Counted from the stretch's first letter, positions 25,360-34,623 are shown. The stretch is DNA of 64,000 nucleotides from Nocardiopsis mwathae (GCF_014201195.1 NZ_JACHDS010000001.1:1302001-1366000), one strand, 5' to 3'. Translations and numbers: made by a program. The notes: a model not told the origin generated them from the letters alone.

Positions 25360-26256
25360 TCAGCCGATGATGAGGAGGAAGAGACGGCCGGGCATGTTCA
25401 CGAATCCGATGGCCCCGGCGAAGATCGCGGCGGCGATGAGCAAGGGCGTCGTCGCGAATGCCAGCACGACCTCGAACGTCGACGAAATATCGCGGGGGTG
25501 GAGTTCGCTGGGAACGTAGCGGATGGTCCGGGTCTTTTTCGGCGCCGCGTGGTCGGAGTCCCCCGGAATATGGGTGTACTCGCGCGCGGATCCGTCCGGA
25601 TCGGTGAATGTGTAGATCTGGTAGGTGGTGGAATTCCCCTCGGCGTCGCGCCGGGTTTCGGTGTGGCTGTAGCGAGCCTCCATCCGGACGCCTTTCGTCA
25701 GCACCAGCCACGCGCTGCGAATTCCGTTCACGGAGAGAGTGAGAAGGGCGCCTGCCGCGTACCAGCCGATGAATCCGCACCAGGACATCAGTGCCCAGAA
25801 CCATTCACCGAAGATGATGAGACCCAGGGAATTGAGGGTGAACAGCATCAGCAGGACGCGTGTTGCGAGTTCCTGGGGTTCGCATCGTTCGAGGAGCGGG
25901 GGCTCGTCGGGGCGGGGCGAGACGGTGACGGCAGACCGGGCGGAGGCCGCGGGGGCGTCTCCGTTCCGGGGGATCTGGGCGGTGATGGCCGTGGCGAAGG
26001 CGGTGGCGTCGCGGGGTGAGCACAGCAGTTCGTAGACGGACGGATGGCCGGTCCCGGTGTCACGAACGGTGACTCTCAGGCTACTGGCGTAGGCTGGGAA
26101 GGGGTCGGCCTCCGCGTCGGTGATGGCCGTGTAGGGAATGTGGCTCACCGTGACCGCGTCCTCCCAGACCAGGGCTTCCGGGGTGAGCCGGATGGTCACG
26201 CCCGCCCTGCGGATGCTCAGCGAGGGGGGCGGTGAGGGGTAGGTCTGTTCGGCCAT
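25360..26256 (-). CDS. Hypothetical membrane protein with four helices
   Basis: A 298-residue protein I do not recognise as a named family. Residues 1-110 form a soluble region with beta-rich segments (AGVTIRLTPEALVWEDAVTV, SSLRVTVRDTGTG, YELLCSPRDATAFATAI) that resembles a PH-like or DUF3137-like input domain. Two membrane helices follow at about residues 140-190, then a soluble loop with MEARYSHTETRRDAEGNSTT and a hydrophobic C-terminal pair. The ATG at 26256 has AAAGGAAG upstream; the open frame continues 61 codons further without support. Codon choice is visibly less GC-biased than in neighbours, which may indicate recent acquisition. Confidence 0.65.
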   Translation of the reverse strand: MAEQTYPSPPPSLSIRRAGVTIRLTPEALVWEDAVTVSHIPYTAITDAEADPFPAYASSLRVTVRDTGTGHPSVYELLCSPRDATAFATAITAQIPRNGDAPAASARSAVTVSPRPDEPPLLERCEPQELATRVLLMLFTLNSLGLIIFGEWFWALMSWCGFIGWYAAGALLTLSVNGIRSAWLVLTKGVRMEARYSHTETRRDAEGNSTTYQIYTFTDPDGSAREYTHIPGDSDHAAPKKTRTIRYVPSELHPRDISSTFEVVLAFATTPLLIAAAIFAGAIGFVNMPGRLFLLIIG

Positions 26257-27097
26257 GGCGAGACTTCCTTTTTCCTCTTTAGAGGCAATCATGCCTGAGA
26301 GGAGGCTAATAGGGGACACCCCTAGTCGGATCAATGAGTGAACAGCGATCTGCCTCACGTTCGCCGGGTGGGATTCCGGACGGGCCGCGGCATTCTCCGC
26401 TCCCGTCCGTGGGGTATCCGCGCGCGTCATGTATGTCACTCTTCGTTTCCAAGTGAATTCTCCGTGTAGTCGTGGGTGGCGTTTCGCGCGGCGTGCCGCG
26501 CTGCCACTGCGGTGTCGCTAAGGAGATTCGGAGCTTTCGGGCATCGGTATTCTGATGGGTTGATTCGCCATAACCCGGCGATGCGGTCGCCTCTGATGAA
26601 GCAGTGGTTATCCAAGGGTTAGAAAAAAGAGGCGGAGCCGTGCGTCGGGATTGGTCAGCCTAACCTCAGGAAAACCCGCGGGTAGGGAGAACGACCGGTC
26701 GACGTGGACGTCCCATGGATTGGTCACCGGCAAGGCGGCGGTCCGCCCCCGCAATGCGCGGACGGCGGGTTCCGCGCACATTCGACCATGCCCCCCAGGA
26801 ACGCCCGTGCGGTGCACACCACCGCCCTGACCAGCCACGGAACCATACCACCCGGCGCACTTCCCGGACCTCGTACCGCGCCGGAGTACCCTTCTGGAAC
26901 AACGCGGTTACGGGATTTCCCCACACCCCGCCGGACACCCCCCGACCGGAAACAAAGGTGGCCATGACCCGCGCGCGATCCGCTTCTCCACATGTCCCCG
27001 CACCCCCGATCCACGCCCCCGCCATCGTGGAACACACCGCCGCCCGCGGAAACGACCGGACCGCCGATCCCCGCCGGCTCCCGCGAAGGGAGTCGAG
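26257..27097. other. 840-bp intergenic region with an iron-box-like site
   Basis: No convincing gene in either strand. It is AT-richer than average, mainly at 26260-26300 and 26440-26640. The sequence at 26650-26668, read on the minus strand, is TGAGGTTAGGCTGACCAAT. It matches 15 of 19 positions of the IdeR/DmdR iron-box consensus as I recall it. No iron-related gene is next to it. Confidence 0.45.
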
Positions 27098-28693
27098 ATG
27101 ATGCCGGTGGACGCGATGGGTGCATTCGCGGCCGGTGCGATGGCGGGCGACCTCCCCCCGGCCCACGCGGCCGCCCAGGCCGCCGTGGAACCCGACGCCG
27201 CCCTCCTTGCCTCCTTCACCCTCTACCTCGTCCTGGTCATCGGCATCGCCGTTTACGCCACCCGCGTCGCCTCGGGGTCGGCGGCCGGATTCTTCCTCGG
27301 CGGGCGCGCGATGAAGCAGGTCGTCGTCGCGCTGAGCGCGGTCACCTCCGGCCGCAGCGCCTGGCTGCTCCTCGGCCTGACGGGGCTGGCCTTCATGACG
27401 GGGGCCTCGGCCGTCTGGTCGGTCGTCGGCTACACGCTGATGGAGCTCTTCCTGTTCCTGTTCGCCGCGCCCCGGCTGCGGCGGTTCACCGGCAGGCGGG
27501 GCGACATCACCCTGACCGACTACTTCGTCAGTCGCCTCGGCGGCGGACGGGGGCTGCGGGCGCTCATCGCCGCGGTCATCGCGGTCTTCATGATCGCCTA
27601 CGTGTCCGCGCAGTTCACCGCCGGAGGAAAGGCCTTCGCCGGCACCTTCGGGCTGCCGACCGCGACGGGCGTGTGGATCACCGCGGGCATCGTGCTGTTC
27701 TACACGGTCGTGGGCGGGTACGCCGCGGTGGCGCTCAGCGACGTCGTGCAGGCCGTCTTCATGCTCTTCGGGCTGGTGGTGCTGCCGGTCATCGCCATGG
27801 CGAGCATCGGCTGGACCCCCATGGTGGCCACCCTGCGCGCGCTGGACCCGTCGCTGCTCGACCCGTTCTCCCTGGGCATCGGCGCGCTGGTCGGCGCGCT
27901 CGCGATCGGCCTCGGGTCACCCGGCAACCCGCACATCATCATCCGGTACATGTCCATCGACGACCCCCGCCGTCTGCGCGGCGCCGCCGCCTGGGGAACC
28001 GTGTGGAACGTCCTCATGGGGTGGGGCGCGGTATCGGTGGGCCTGGTCGGACGGGCGGTCTACGGCGACGTGGAAGCGCTGCCCGGAGCCGACAGCGAGC
28101 AGCTCTTCCCGTTCCTCGCCGCGGAGTACCTGCCCGCGTTCGTCGCCGGCCTGCTCGTGGCGGCGGTCTTCGCGGCCATCATGTCCACCGCCGACTCCCA
28201 ACTCCTCGTCGGCGCCTCGGCGGTGGTCCGCGACATCTACCTGGGGCTCATCCGCGGAGGCCGCAGGCTGGAGGAGGCCACCGCCGTCCGCGTCAGCCGC
28301 TGGGTGGTCCTCGCCATGTGCCTGCTCGCGGTCGGCCTGCTCCACGTTCCCGGCATCGACGACGTCGTCTTCTGGCTCGTCCTGTTCACCTGGGCCGGCC
28401 TCGGCGCCGCGTTCGGCCCTCCCCTCCTGCTCTCCCTCTTCTGGAAGGGCACCACCGCGGCGGGGGCCGCGGCAGGCGTCATCACCGGCACGGTCACCAC
28501 GGTGACGTGGTACTACACGCTCAGCGCCCACATGTACGAACTGATCCCGGGTTTCATCGCCTCCACTCTCGCCACCTGGCTCGTCAGCCTCGTCACCCGC
28601 AAACCGGACGACACCGACTCCCTCATGGCCGACATGCGCCCGGAATCCGACCGGCGGCCCGCCTCCGGAAACCAAGACGGGACCTGCCCGTAG
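27098..28693 (+). CDS. Sodium:solute symporter (PutP-like, SSS family)
   Basis: A 531-residue symporter with about thirteen membrane segments. Family motifs are FFLGGRAMKQVVVALSAVTS followed by GRSAWLLLGLTG near residues 67-92, the helix-5 region VFMIAYVSAQFTAGGKAF near 160, ALSDVVQAVFML near 210 and the sodium-site segment MSTADSQLLVGAS near 365. These match PutP-type proline transporters. GAAGGGAG precedes the ATG. The substrate is probably an amino acid or small carboxylate; proline is the first guess, though no proline catabolic gene is adjacent. Confidence 0.88.
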   Translation: MMPVDAMGAFAAGAMAGDLPPAHAAAQAAVEPDAALLASFTLYLVLVIGIAVYATRVASGSAAGFFLGGRAMKQVVVALSAVTSGRSAWLLLGLTGLAFMTGASAVWSVVGYTLMELFLFLFAAPRLRRFTGRRGDITLTDYFVSRLGGGRGLRALIAAVIAVFMIAYVSAQFTAGGKAFAGTFGLPTATGVWITAGIVLFYTVVGGYAAVALSDVVQAVFMLFGLVVLPVIAMASIGWTPMVATLRALDPSLLDPFSLGIGALVGALAIGLGSPGNPHIIIRYMSIDDPRRLRGAAAWGTVWNVLMGWGAVSVGLVGRAVYGDVEALPGADSEQLFPFLAAEYLPAFVAGLLVAAVFAAIMSTADSQLLVGASAVVRDIYLGLIRGGRRLEEATAVRVSRWVVLAMCLLAVGLLHVPGIDDVVFWLVLFTWAGLGAAFGPPLLLSLFWKGTTAAGAAAGVITGTVTTVTWYYTLSAHMYELIPGFIASTLATWLVSLVTRKPDDTDSLMADMRPESDRRPASGNQDGTCP

Positions 28694-28705
28694 TCGGTGG
28701 GATCC

Positions 28706-29250
28706 CTATGCGACTTGCTGCCAGCGGGCCGCCATCGCGTCGATCTCGGCGGCCTCATTGATTCCCCGGCGGCGGAACGGAGACAGCGTCGCGCGGATGT
28801 CGGCCACCGCTGCACGGGCGCGGGCCGAGTTCACGCCTTGCTGAGGTATTCCACGACCGCCGAGCGGCCGACTCCTCCTCCGAGGCGCTCGTCTGCGCGG
28901 ACGACGTCGCGGACGGTGTCGACCTCGGCGTTGCCCACCGCCCCGCCCCGCAGGGCGGACTCGGCACGCTCGGACAGTGGGGCCGAGCCGGGTACCGCCA
29001 TGGCAGCGGGCAACGAGAAGGCGGCGGTGAGGAATCCGTGTCGGTCCACGTCCATCCTCCCGAGGTGGGCGAGGTCGCCCACCAGGTCGCCAGTGGCGGC
29101 GGGGGTGTCTGCGGGCGAGCCTAGTCCCAGATCGGTCGGCGTGATCGGGCGTCGGGCCCGGCGGGCCAGGGCTTCGGCCAGATAGGCGGCGGTGGCGGGT
29201 TTCGGGCGGATGCCGCGCCCGGCCGTGCCCACCGTGGAGTCACCGACGTC
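28706..29250 (-). pseudogene. Decayed XRE-type regulator related to the gene at 33017
   Basis: Two fragments of one ancestral gene remain. The first (about 29250-28831) reads STVGTAGRGIRPKPATAAYL, then RRPITPTDLGLG and MDVDRHGFLTAAFSLPAAM, and stops at EYLSKA. It parallels residues 40-150 of the XRE regulator at 33017, which has SHMDRRHFLNAAFSTAAF. The second (28834-28706) reads SARARAAVADIRATLSPFRR and matches that protein's C-terminal ASRRAQDYLDDLATRLAPWR. The DNA-binding N-terminus and about 230 central residues are gone and the frame has shifted. The left break point coincides with the end of the UDP-glucose dehydrogenase gene, which carries a few extra residues there. Confidence 0.7.
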
Positions 29251-30571
29251 CACCGGGGGTGAGCTTGCCGCCGAGAGCTGCGACCTCCCAGCCTGACGCC
29301 TGCCATGCGCCCACGTCCAGCCCGCCCCGAGCGTCCACCAGCCGAGCGTGGCGAATGGCGGTTCGCAGCTGGCCCGGGTCGATCTCGGTGAATTCCGGCC
29401 AGCCGGTGAGGTGGAGAAGGACGTCCGCGCCCACGACGGCGTCCAGGGCACTGGGCGCGTACACGAGGTCAGGGTGGGCCTTGCGGGCATTGTCCATCGC
29501 CTGAGGATCGTAGACGACGACCTCGGCACCTTCACCGACGAGGCGGGATGCGACATCCAGAGCCGGGGAGTCGCGCACATCGTCCGTACCGGCCTTGAAC
29601 GCCGCCCCCCACACGGCCACACGGGAGCCCCGAACCGACCCGCACAGGTGGCGCGCGGCCCGGCAGACGGACTCGCGGCGTTCCTCGTTAACCGATTCCA
29701 CACCCTGCAGAAGGTGGGCGAGCTGATAGGCACCGGTTTCACTGGACGACGCGATGAGCGCGCGCACGTCCTTGGGCAGGCAGCCCCCGCCGTATCCGAG
29801 CCCCGGCGCCAAGCCCTGAGAACCGATGCGCTGGTCGTGTCCCAGTGCCTCGGCGGCGGTGTGCACGTTCGCGCCGACCTGCTCGCACATACCGGCGATC
29901 GCGTTGATGAAGGAGATCTTGGTGGCGAGGAACGCGTTGGCGGCGACCTTCACCAGCTCGGCGGTCTGCAGGTCGGTGACCAGGAACGGGATCTTCTGCT
30001 CGATCTGCGCGGCGGAGACCTCCCGCATGGCCTCCTCGACCCGGGGGGAGTCGGTGCCGATGACGATCCGGTCGGGGCGCAGGGTGTCCTCCACGCCGAA
30101 GCCCTCGCGCAGGAACTCCGGGCTCCACCCCAGCTCGACGTCGCGCCCGGCCGGGGCCAGGGTCTGCAGCCGCGCCGCCGCGCAGGCGGCGGTGCCCACC
30201 GGCACGGTCGACTTGCCGATGACCACCGCCGGGCGGGTCAGCCGGGGGCCCAGCGCGTCGATGGCCGCGTCCAGGTAGGTGAGGTCGGCGGCGTTGGAGT
30301 CGGCGCGCTGGGGGGTGCCCACGCAGACGAAGTGGACGTCGGCGAACTCGGCGACCTCGTCGTAGGAGGTGGTGAACCGCAGGCGGCGGCCGGCCAGGTT
30401 ACGGCGGAAAAGGTCGTCGAGTCCGGGTTCGTACAACGGGGCTCGCCCCCGTGTAAGGGCGTCGACGAGGTCGGGATCGACGTCGAGGCCGATGACATCG
30501 TGGCCCAGTTCGGCTGTGCAGGCAGCGTGGACGGCTCCGAGGTAGCCGCACCCGATGACACTTGTACGCAT
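29240..30571 (-). CDS. UDP-glucose/GDP-mannose dehydrogenase family protein
   Basis: A 443-residue nucleotide-sugar dehydrogenase that should oxidise UDP-glucose to UDP-glucuronate with two NAD+. The N-terminal Rossmann motif is VIGCGYLGAVHAACTAELGH. The middle helices include GKSTVPVGT, EFLREG and KVAANAFLATKISFINAIAG. The catalytic cysteine is in GYGGGCLPKD near residue 256 and the C-terminal domain starts near 310 (WGAAFKAGTDDVRDSPALDV). GAGAGG nine bases upstream favours ATG 30571. The last eight residues, KLTPGGRR, look like read-through into the adjoining remnant. It is third in the AsnB-NUDIX-UGDH set. Confidence 0.9.
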   Translation of the reverse strand: MRTSVIGCGYLGAVHAACTAELGHDVIGLDVDPDLVDALTRGRAPLYEPGLDDLFRRNLAGRRLRFTTSYDEVAEFADVHFVCVGTPQRADSNAADLTYLDAAIDALGPRLTRPAVVIGKSTVPVGTAACAAARLQTLAPAGRDVELGWSPEFLREGFGVEDTLRPDRIVIGTDSPRVEEAMREVSAAQIEQKIPFLVTDLQTAELVKVAANAFLATKISFINAIAGMCEQVGANVHTAAEALGHDQRIGSQGLAPGLGYGGGCLPKDVRALIASSSETGAYQLAHLLQGVESVNEERRESVCRAARHLCGSVRGSRVAVWGAAFKAGTDDVRDSPALDVASRLVGEGAEVVVYDPQAMDNARKAHPDLVYAPSALDAVVGADVLLHLTGWPEFTEIDPGQLRTAIRHARLVDARGGLDVGAWQASGWEVAALGGKLTPGGRR

Positions 30572-30619
30572 GGACACGTTCCTCTCAGGGGCTGGGCTAC
30601 CCGCCCGTGAGAAGAGGGG

Positions 30620-31030
30620 TCAGGGGCGGGCGGCCAGGTAGCGGTCGATGGCTGTGCGGATGAAGGGCGGGATGGTCAGTGTGTCGAGCTGGCCGGGTGC
30701 GACCCAGCTGAGCTTGGCCCCCTCGGACAGCGGGAGGAGCGCGGCATCGCCGTCCCAGTTGGCGGCGTAGACGGTGATGAGCTGCCCGGAGCCGTGCTCG
30801 TCGAAGACTTCGCAGAGCTCTTCCAGGCGCGTGATAGTGAGCCCGGCCTCTTCGCGCAGTTCGCGTACGATCGCCCGGCGGGGGTGCTCGCCCGGGTCGC
30901 ATCCGCCGCCCAGCACCGACCAGTGGCCGGGCCAGGCGATGGACGGGATGTCGTCGCGCAGGTGGAGCAGGAGCTCGCCCTTGCTGTTGGTGATGATGGC
31001 CACTGCGCCGCGGGGCAGATCGGTTCGCAT
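30620..31030 (-). CDS. NUDIX hydrolase
   Basis: A 136-residue NUDIX enzyme with a complete box, starting GGGCDPGEHPRRAIVRELRE and continuing EAGLTI (G-x5-E-x7-REL-x-EE-x-G-L), at about residues 41-66. This is the metal and diphosphate site. NUDIX proteins hydrolyse nucleoside diphosphates linked to another moiety. Sitting between an AsnB-like gene and a UDP-glucose dehydrogenase gene with 45- and 48-bp gaps, it may act on a nucleotide sugar, or serve as housekeeping clean-up. Substrate cannot be read from sequence. Confidence 0.9.
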   Translation of the reverse strand: MRTDLPRGAVAIITNSKGELLLHLRDDIPSIAWPGHWSVLGGGCDPGEHPRRAIVRELREEAGLTITRLEELCEVFDEHGSGQLITVYAANWDGDAALLPLSEGAKLSWVAPGQLDTLTIPPFIRTAIDRYLAARP

Positions 31031-31075
31031 CCGACCACGGTAGAGCGCCCGCTGATCGTGTGGCGAGCGAACACC

Positions 31076-32839
31076 TCAGGCCGCCGTTGCGCGGGCGCTG
31101 GTGAGCCACTGCGCGTAGATGACGGCCTGCATGCGGGTGCGGTCGTAGCGGTCGGCGGGTTTCAGGCCTGCCTGGAGCAGGGGATGCAGTGCGGCTGGGG
31201 CGTCGGGGATCGCCGAATGGACCTGCTGCTCGGCCCATGACGCGAGCGGGCCGTTCAGCCATGCGGGAACTGGTGAGGCGAAGCCCAGTTTGTCGCCGTT
31301 GGCCCACACCTCCTCCGGGACGCCGAGTTCGCGGGCGGCGTCGCGCAGGACGCGTTTGCCCGTGGCGGGGCGGAGGATCTTGTGGTCGGCCGGGAGGGCG
31401 TAACACCATTCGGCGAAGGCACGGGCGAGGTACGGGGAGCGCCGCTCCAGCGAGAAGGCGGAGGCGAGCTTGTCACTGGTGGCCACGAGTGGGCGCCAGC
31501 TCGTGGCCAGGTCCACCAGGGTCAGGGCGCGGGCGGCATCGCCGCCTGCCCGGTCGAAGCAGTCGGCGACCAATGCGCGCACCCGCCCATGGGGGTCGGG
31601 GCCGCGGGTGATCAGACGCGCGGCGGTCTCGGGTCCTGTAAGCGGCCGCGTGGCCGGGCCCATGAGCTTGGAAGCCAGCGGCCGGTAGGCGTGCAGCCCG
31701 CCTGCGAGGACGGCTCGGGCGCCGAAGAGCACCAGCGCATGGCGGACATAGCCCATGAGCAGTTCGTCGGGGCCCAGTCCGCCGTAGACGACGCGGATCC
31801 CGCGGTCGGCGATCGCCCGGTAGGCCATGTGCTCGCTGAGCAGGGAGGCGTTGCCGACCGGGTAGTCCAGGGCCGCCACAATGCGGGGGAGCTCCTGGCA
31901 CAGGTCGTGCGCTGAGGGTTCGACGACGAGGAGTTCGGCGCCGACAGCCCGTGCAACGCGGGCGGCGGTGGCCGACTCATCCAGGCGCTGTTCACCGGGG
32001 TAACGAACGGTGACGCACACCTGAGGCCGCAAGAGATAGGCCAGCAGGGCGGAGTCCAGCCCTCCCGATAGCAGGAGTGCCGCCCTGCCACCATGGCGCC
32101 GCGCGGCCACATCGGATTCCAAAAGGCCGACCGCCCGCTCTACCGCGGCCGGATACGCCGGCTCGGCGGGGCAGGTCGACGCCAGATCCCACCACCGCCC
32201 CTGTGACAACGAGCCGCTGGCGGTGTCGAAGCACAGCACGCCGCCAGGGGGCAGCAGCTGTATGCCCTGATAGGGGGTGTCGGCCGCGACCGGTGTCTCC
32301 AACGCCCCCATCTCGGGCCGGTAGACCAGCGCGGCCGGCCCGTACCCTGTGAGGCTGGAGACCTCCGAGGCGAAGGCGAGCCGCCCGCCGTCCAGGCGCC
32401 AGTACAGCGGTTTCTCTCCGAAGCGGTCGCGGGCCAGGTACAGCACACCGCGGCGGGGGTCGTAGACAGCCAGCGCGAACATCCCGTCCGCCTCCTCCAA
32501 CGCGTGCGGCCCGTGCTTGTTCCAGGCCCGCAGAAGCAGGTGGGCATCCGTCTCGTGCTGCTCCAATTCGATACCCCACCGCCGCGCCAAGCACCGGAAG
32601 TTGTAGACCTCCCCGTTGAGAGCCAGCATCAGTCCGGAGGCCGCATCGCGGTAGGGGCCGACGGCGGCGTCCGGCGCGACGACCTTGAGGATGCTCATCG
32701 CCAGCACCGCGCGGCCGTCGGCGGCACACGCCTGCCCGGTGCCATCAGGGCCGCGGTGGCGCTGGGCCCACCCCATGGCCGTGACCGTCTCGGCGTGAAG
32801 TGAGGCATCCGGGCCGGCGAGACCGGCGATTGCGCACAT
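31076..32839 (-). CDS. Asparagine synthase-related amidotransferase (glutamine-hydrolysing)
   Basis: A 587-residue AsnB-class enzyme. The N-terminal glutaminase domain begins MCAIAG, so the nucleophile Cys2 is intact, and it has the expected HRGPDG, LALNGEVYNF and DGMFALAVYD segments. The C-terminal synthetase domain carries the PP-loop ALLLSGGLDSALLAYLL near residue 255 and YGGLGPDELLMGY near 350. Such enzymes adenylate a carboxylate and amidate it with ammonia from glutamine; not all make asparagine. The C-terminal domain differs enough from AsnB that another carboxylate is likely. It heads a minus-strand operon and is divergent from an XRE regulator. Confidence 0.88.
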   Translation of the reverse strand: MCAIAGLAGPDASLHAETVTAMGWAQRHRGPDGTGQACAADGRAVLAMSILKVVAPDAAVGPYRDAASGLMLALNGEVYNFRCLARRWGIELEQHETDAHLLLRAWNKHGPHALEEADGMFALAVYDPRRGVLYLARDRFGEKPLYWRLDGGRLAFASEVSSLTGYGPAALVYRPEMGALETPVAADTPYQGIQLLPPGGVLCFDTASGSLSQGRWWDLASTCPAEPAYPAAVERAVGLLESDVAARRHGGRAALLLSGGLDSALLAYLLRPQVCVTVRYPGEQRLDESATAARVARAVGAELLVVEPSAHDLCQELPRIVAALDYPVGNASLLSEHMAYRAIADRGIRVVYGGLGPDELLMGYVRHALVLFGARAVLAGGLHAYRPLASKLMGPATRPLTGPETAARLITRGPDPHGRVRALVADCFDRAGGDAARALTLVDLATSWRPLVATSDKLASAFSLERRSPYLARAFAEWCYALPADHKILRPATGKRVLRDAARELGVPEEVWANGDKLGFASPVPAWLNGPLASWAEQQVHSAIPDAPAALHPLLQAGLKPADRYDRTRMQAVIYAQWLTSARATAA

Positions 32840-33016
32840 GAGACCTCCCGTTTGCGGATGGCCGGGCCTGCTTGGATCGGACGGCCACGCCTCCCAGCAA
32901 ACTCCCGGCGCACCTCGGCGGGGGAGGGCTCACGCGGGGGCACACGAATCACGTGCGGGGTTCACACGCCCTCACCCACCGGCTACGGTCAGTGCACGCC
33001 CCCAGGAGGAGACTCC

Positions 33017-34387
33017 ATGGCCCACCCCCCGAACACCGCGCTGCGCGACCTCATCCGCCACTCCGGCGCCAGCCACAAAGCGCTCGCGCACCGCATCAAC
33101 CAGCTCGCCCCACCCGGCGCACCCACCGCCTACACCCACACCTCCATCGCGAACTGGGTCAGCCGGGGCATGAAGCCGCGCCCGCCCGCGCCGCGCCTGC
33201 TGGCCGCGGCCCTGTCCGAACGCCTCGGGCGCCGGGTGGAACTCGCTGAGATCGGCCTGGCCGGCACCGAGCCCATCGACGAAGATGTGGGTTTGGCCTT
33301 CCCCCGATCACTGCCCGCCGCCATCCAGGCCGCGGGCACCTTCTGGAGCCACATGGACCGCCGCCACTTCCTCAACGCCGCCTTCAGCACCGCAGCGTTC
33401 GGATCACCGACCCTGCGGTGGATGTCGCAGCACGCCGACGAAGCGGCCGCCCACCACGGCGGTCGGCGCATCGGACGCGCCGACATCACCGAACTGGCCG
33501 ATCTCGCCGAACAGGCACGCCACACCGACTCCCGCTACGGCGGCGCCAGCGTCGGGGTGTCAGCGGTCGCCGTCTGCCTACGCGATGTGTGCGCCCCCAT
33601 GCTCAACGGCACCTACACCGACGAGGTGGGCAAGGACCTGTTCACCGCCACCGCCATCCTCGCCCGGCTGGCCGGGTGGGCGGACTTCGACGCAGGCCAC
33701 CACGCCCGCGCCCAGCGCCAGTGGATCCAGGCCCTGCGCATGGCACGCGCCGCCGGGGACGTCAGCCTCGGCGCCTACGTGCTGTCCTGCATGGCCCTTC
33801 AGGCTTCCCTTCGCGGCTTCCACGACGAGGCTCTCGACATGGTCGAGGCCGCCACCTCCGCCACCCGTCGCGGCTCTGCGCCACGAGTGCGAGCATTCCT
33901 TCACCTCATCGAGGCGCGGGCCCACGGCCGCGCGCTGCGTCCTCGCGCGGCCGGTCGCGCCCTGGCCATGTCGGAGCGCCTACTGGAGGCGGCTGGTGTC
34001 CGCAGCGGCGACGACCCGACGTGGATCGACTTCTACACGCCCGCCCGGTTGGCCGCGGACGCGGTGGAGATCCACCGTGACCTGGGGCAGCCCGAGGCGG
34101 CGTTGCGTTGGAACGGACAGGCGCGGATGCCGACCGACCGCTTCGCCCGCTCCTTCGGGCTGCGGTTGGCCGTAGTGTCCTCAGCGCACGTCCAATCCGG
34201 TGATCTGGACGCTGCCCTGCCCGCGGCACACCAGAGCGTGGACGTCCTCGCCCGAGTCGCCAGCCGCCGCGCGCAGGACTACCTCGACGACCTCGCCACA
34301 CGGCTCGCGCCGTGGCGCGCCCAACTGCAGGTGGGGGAACTCTTGCGTCGAATCCACCCCGGCGAGCACCGCTGGGTGCCAGCCTGA
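33017..34387 (+). CDS. XRE-type transcriptional regulator with helical sensor region
   Basis: A 456-residue regulator. An atypical N-terminal HTH (LRDLIRHSGASHKALAHRIN, then THTSIANWVSRGMKPRPPAP) occupies residues 8-75. SHMDRRHFLNAAFSTAAF follows at about 110-128, a Tat-like looking but internal segment typical of this actinomycete family. The rest is helical TPR-like repeats to the end. AGGAGGA six bases before the ATG fixes the start. It is divergent from the AsnB-like operon (177 bp between starts) and is the obvious candidate to control it. A decayed relative lies beyond the far end of that operon. Confidence 0.8.
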   Translation: MAHPPNTALRDLIRHSGASHKALAHRINQLAPPGAPTAYTHTSIANWVSRGMKPRPPAPRLLAAALSERLGRRVELAEIGLAGTEPIDEDVGLAFPRSLPAAIQAAGTFWSHMDRRHFLNAAFSTAAFGSPTLRWMSQHADEAAAHHGGRRIGRADITELADLAEQARHTDSRYGGASVGVSAVAVCLRDVCAPMLNGTYTDEVGKDLFTATAILARLAGWADFDAGHHARAQRQWIQALRMARAAGDVSLGAYVLSCMALQASLRGFHDEALDMVEAATSATRRGSAPRVRAFLHLIEARAHGRALRPRAAGRALAMSERLLEAAGVRSGDDPTWIDFYTPARLAADAVEIHRDLGQPEAALRWNGQARMPTDRFARSFGLRLAVVSSAHVQSGDLDAALPAAHQSVDVLARVASRRAQDYLDDLATRLAPWRAQLQVGELLRRIHPGEHRWVPA

Positions 34388-34587
34388 CCTCGCGAGACAC
34401 GCAAACCATCCGGGTGTGGGGGCGAGTGGAGACGGTTGCCCCCCATGCACGCCGCCTCACCCGCCTTAGCGAAGGACTCCGTATCTCCTCCCTCCGAACC
34501 CATCGGCGAGCCAAGGGGCAGGCGGCCCTGCACTGGCTGCGCATCCGCCTGGAGCCCGGAGCTTGAAACACGCCGTGTGGCTGATCA

Positions 34588-34623
34588 GGGTTCCTCCCCG
34601 CCCCTTCCTCGGGGAAGGAACCC
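34588..34623 (+). terminator. Hairpin downstream of the XRE regulator
   Basis: GGGTTCCTCCCCG pairs with CGGGGAAGGAACCC, with one bulged base and a seven-base loop. It is followed by a T-poor stretch. It lies 200 bp after the XRE stop, within a 322-bp interval (34388-34709) that otherwise has no convincing gene. Confidence 0.55.

Noticed and set aside
31076-32839. Lasso-peptide cyclase interpretation of the AsnB-like gene
   Set aside because: No precursor peptide, RRE or transglutaminase-like B protein is nearby, and the glutaminase Cys2 is intact, which lasso cyclases do not need.
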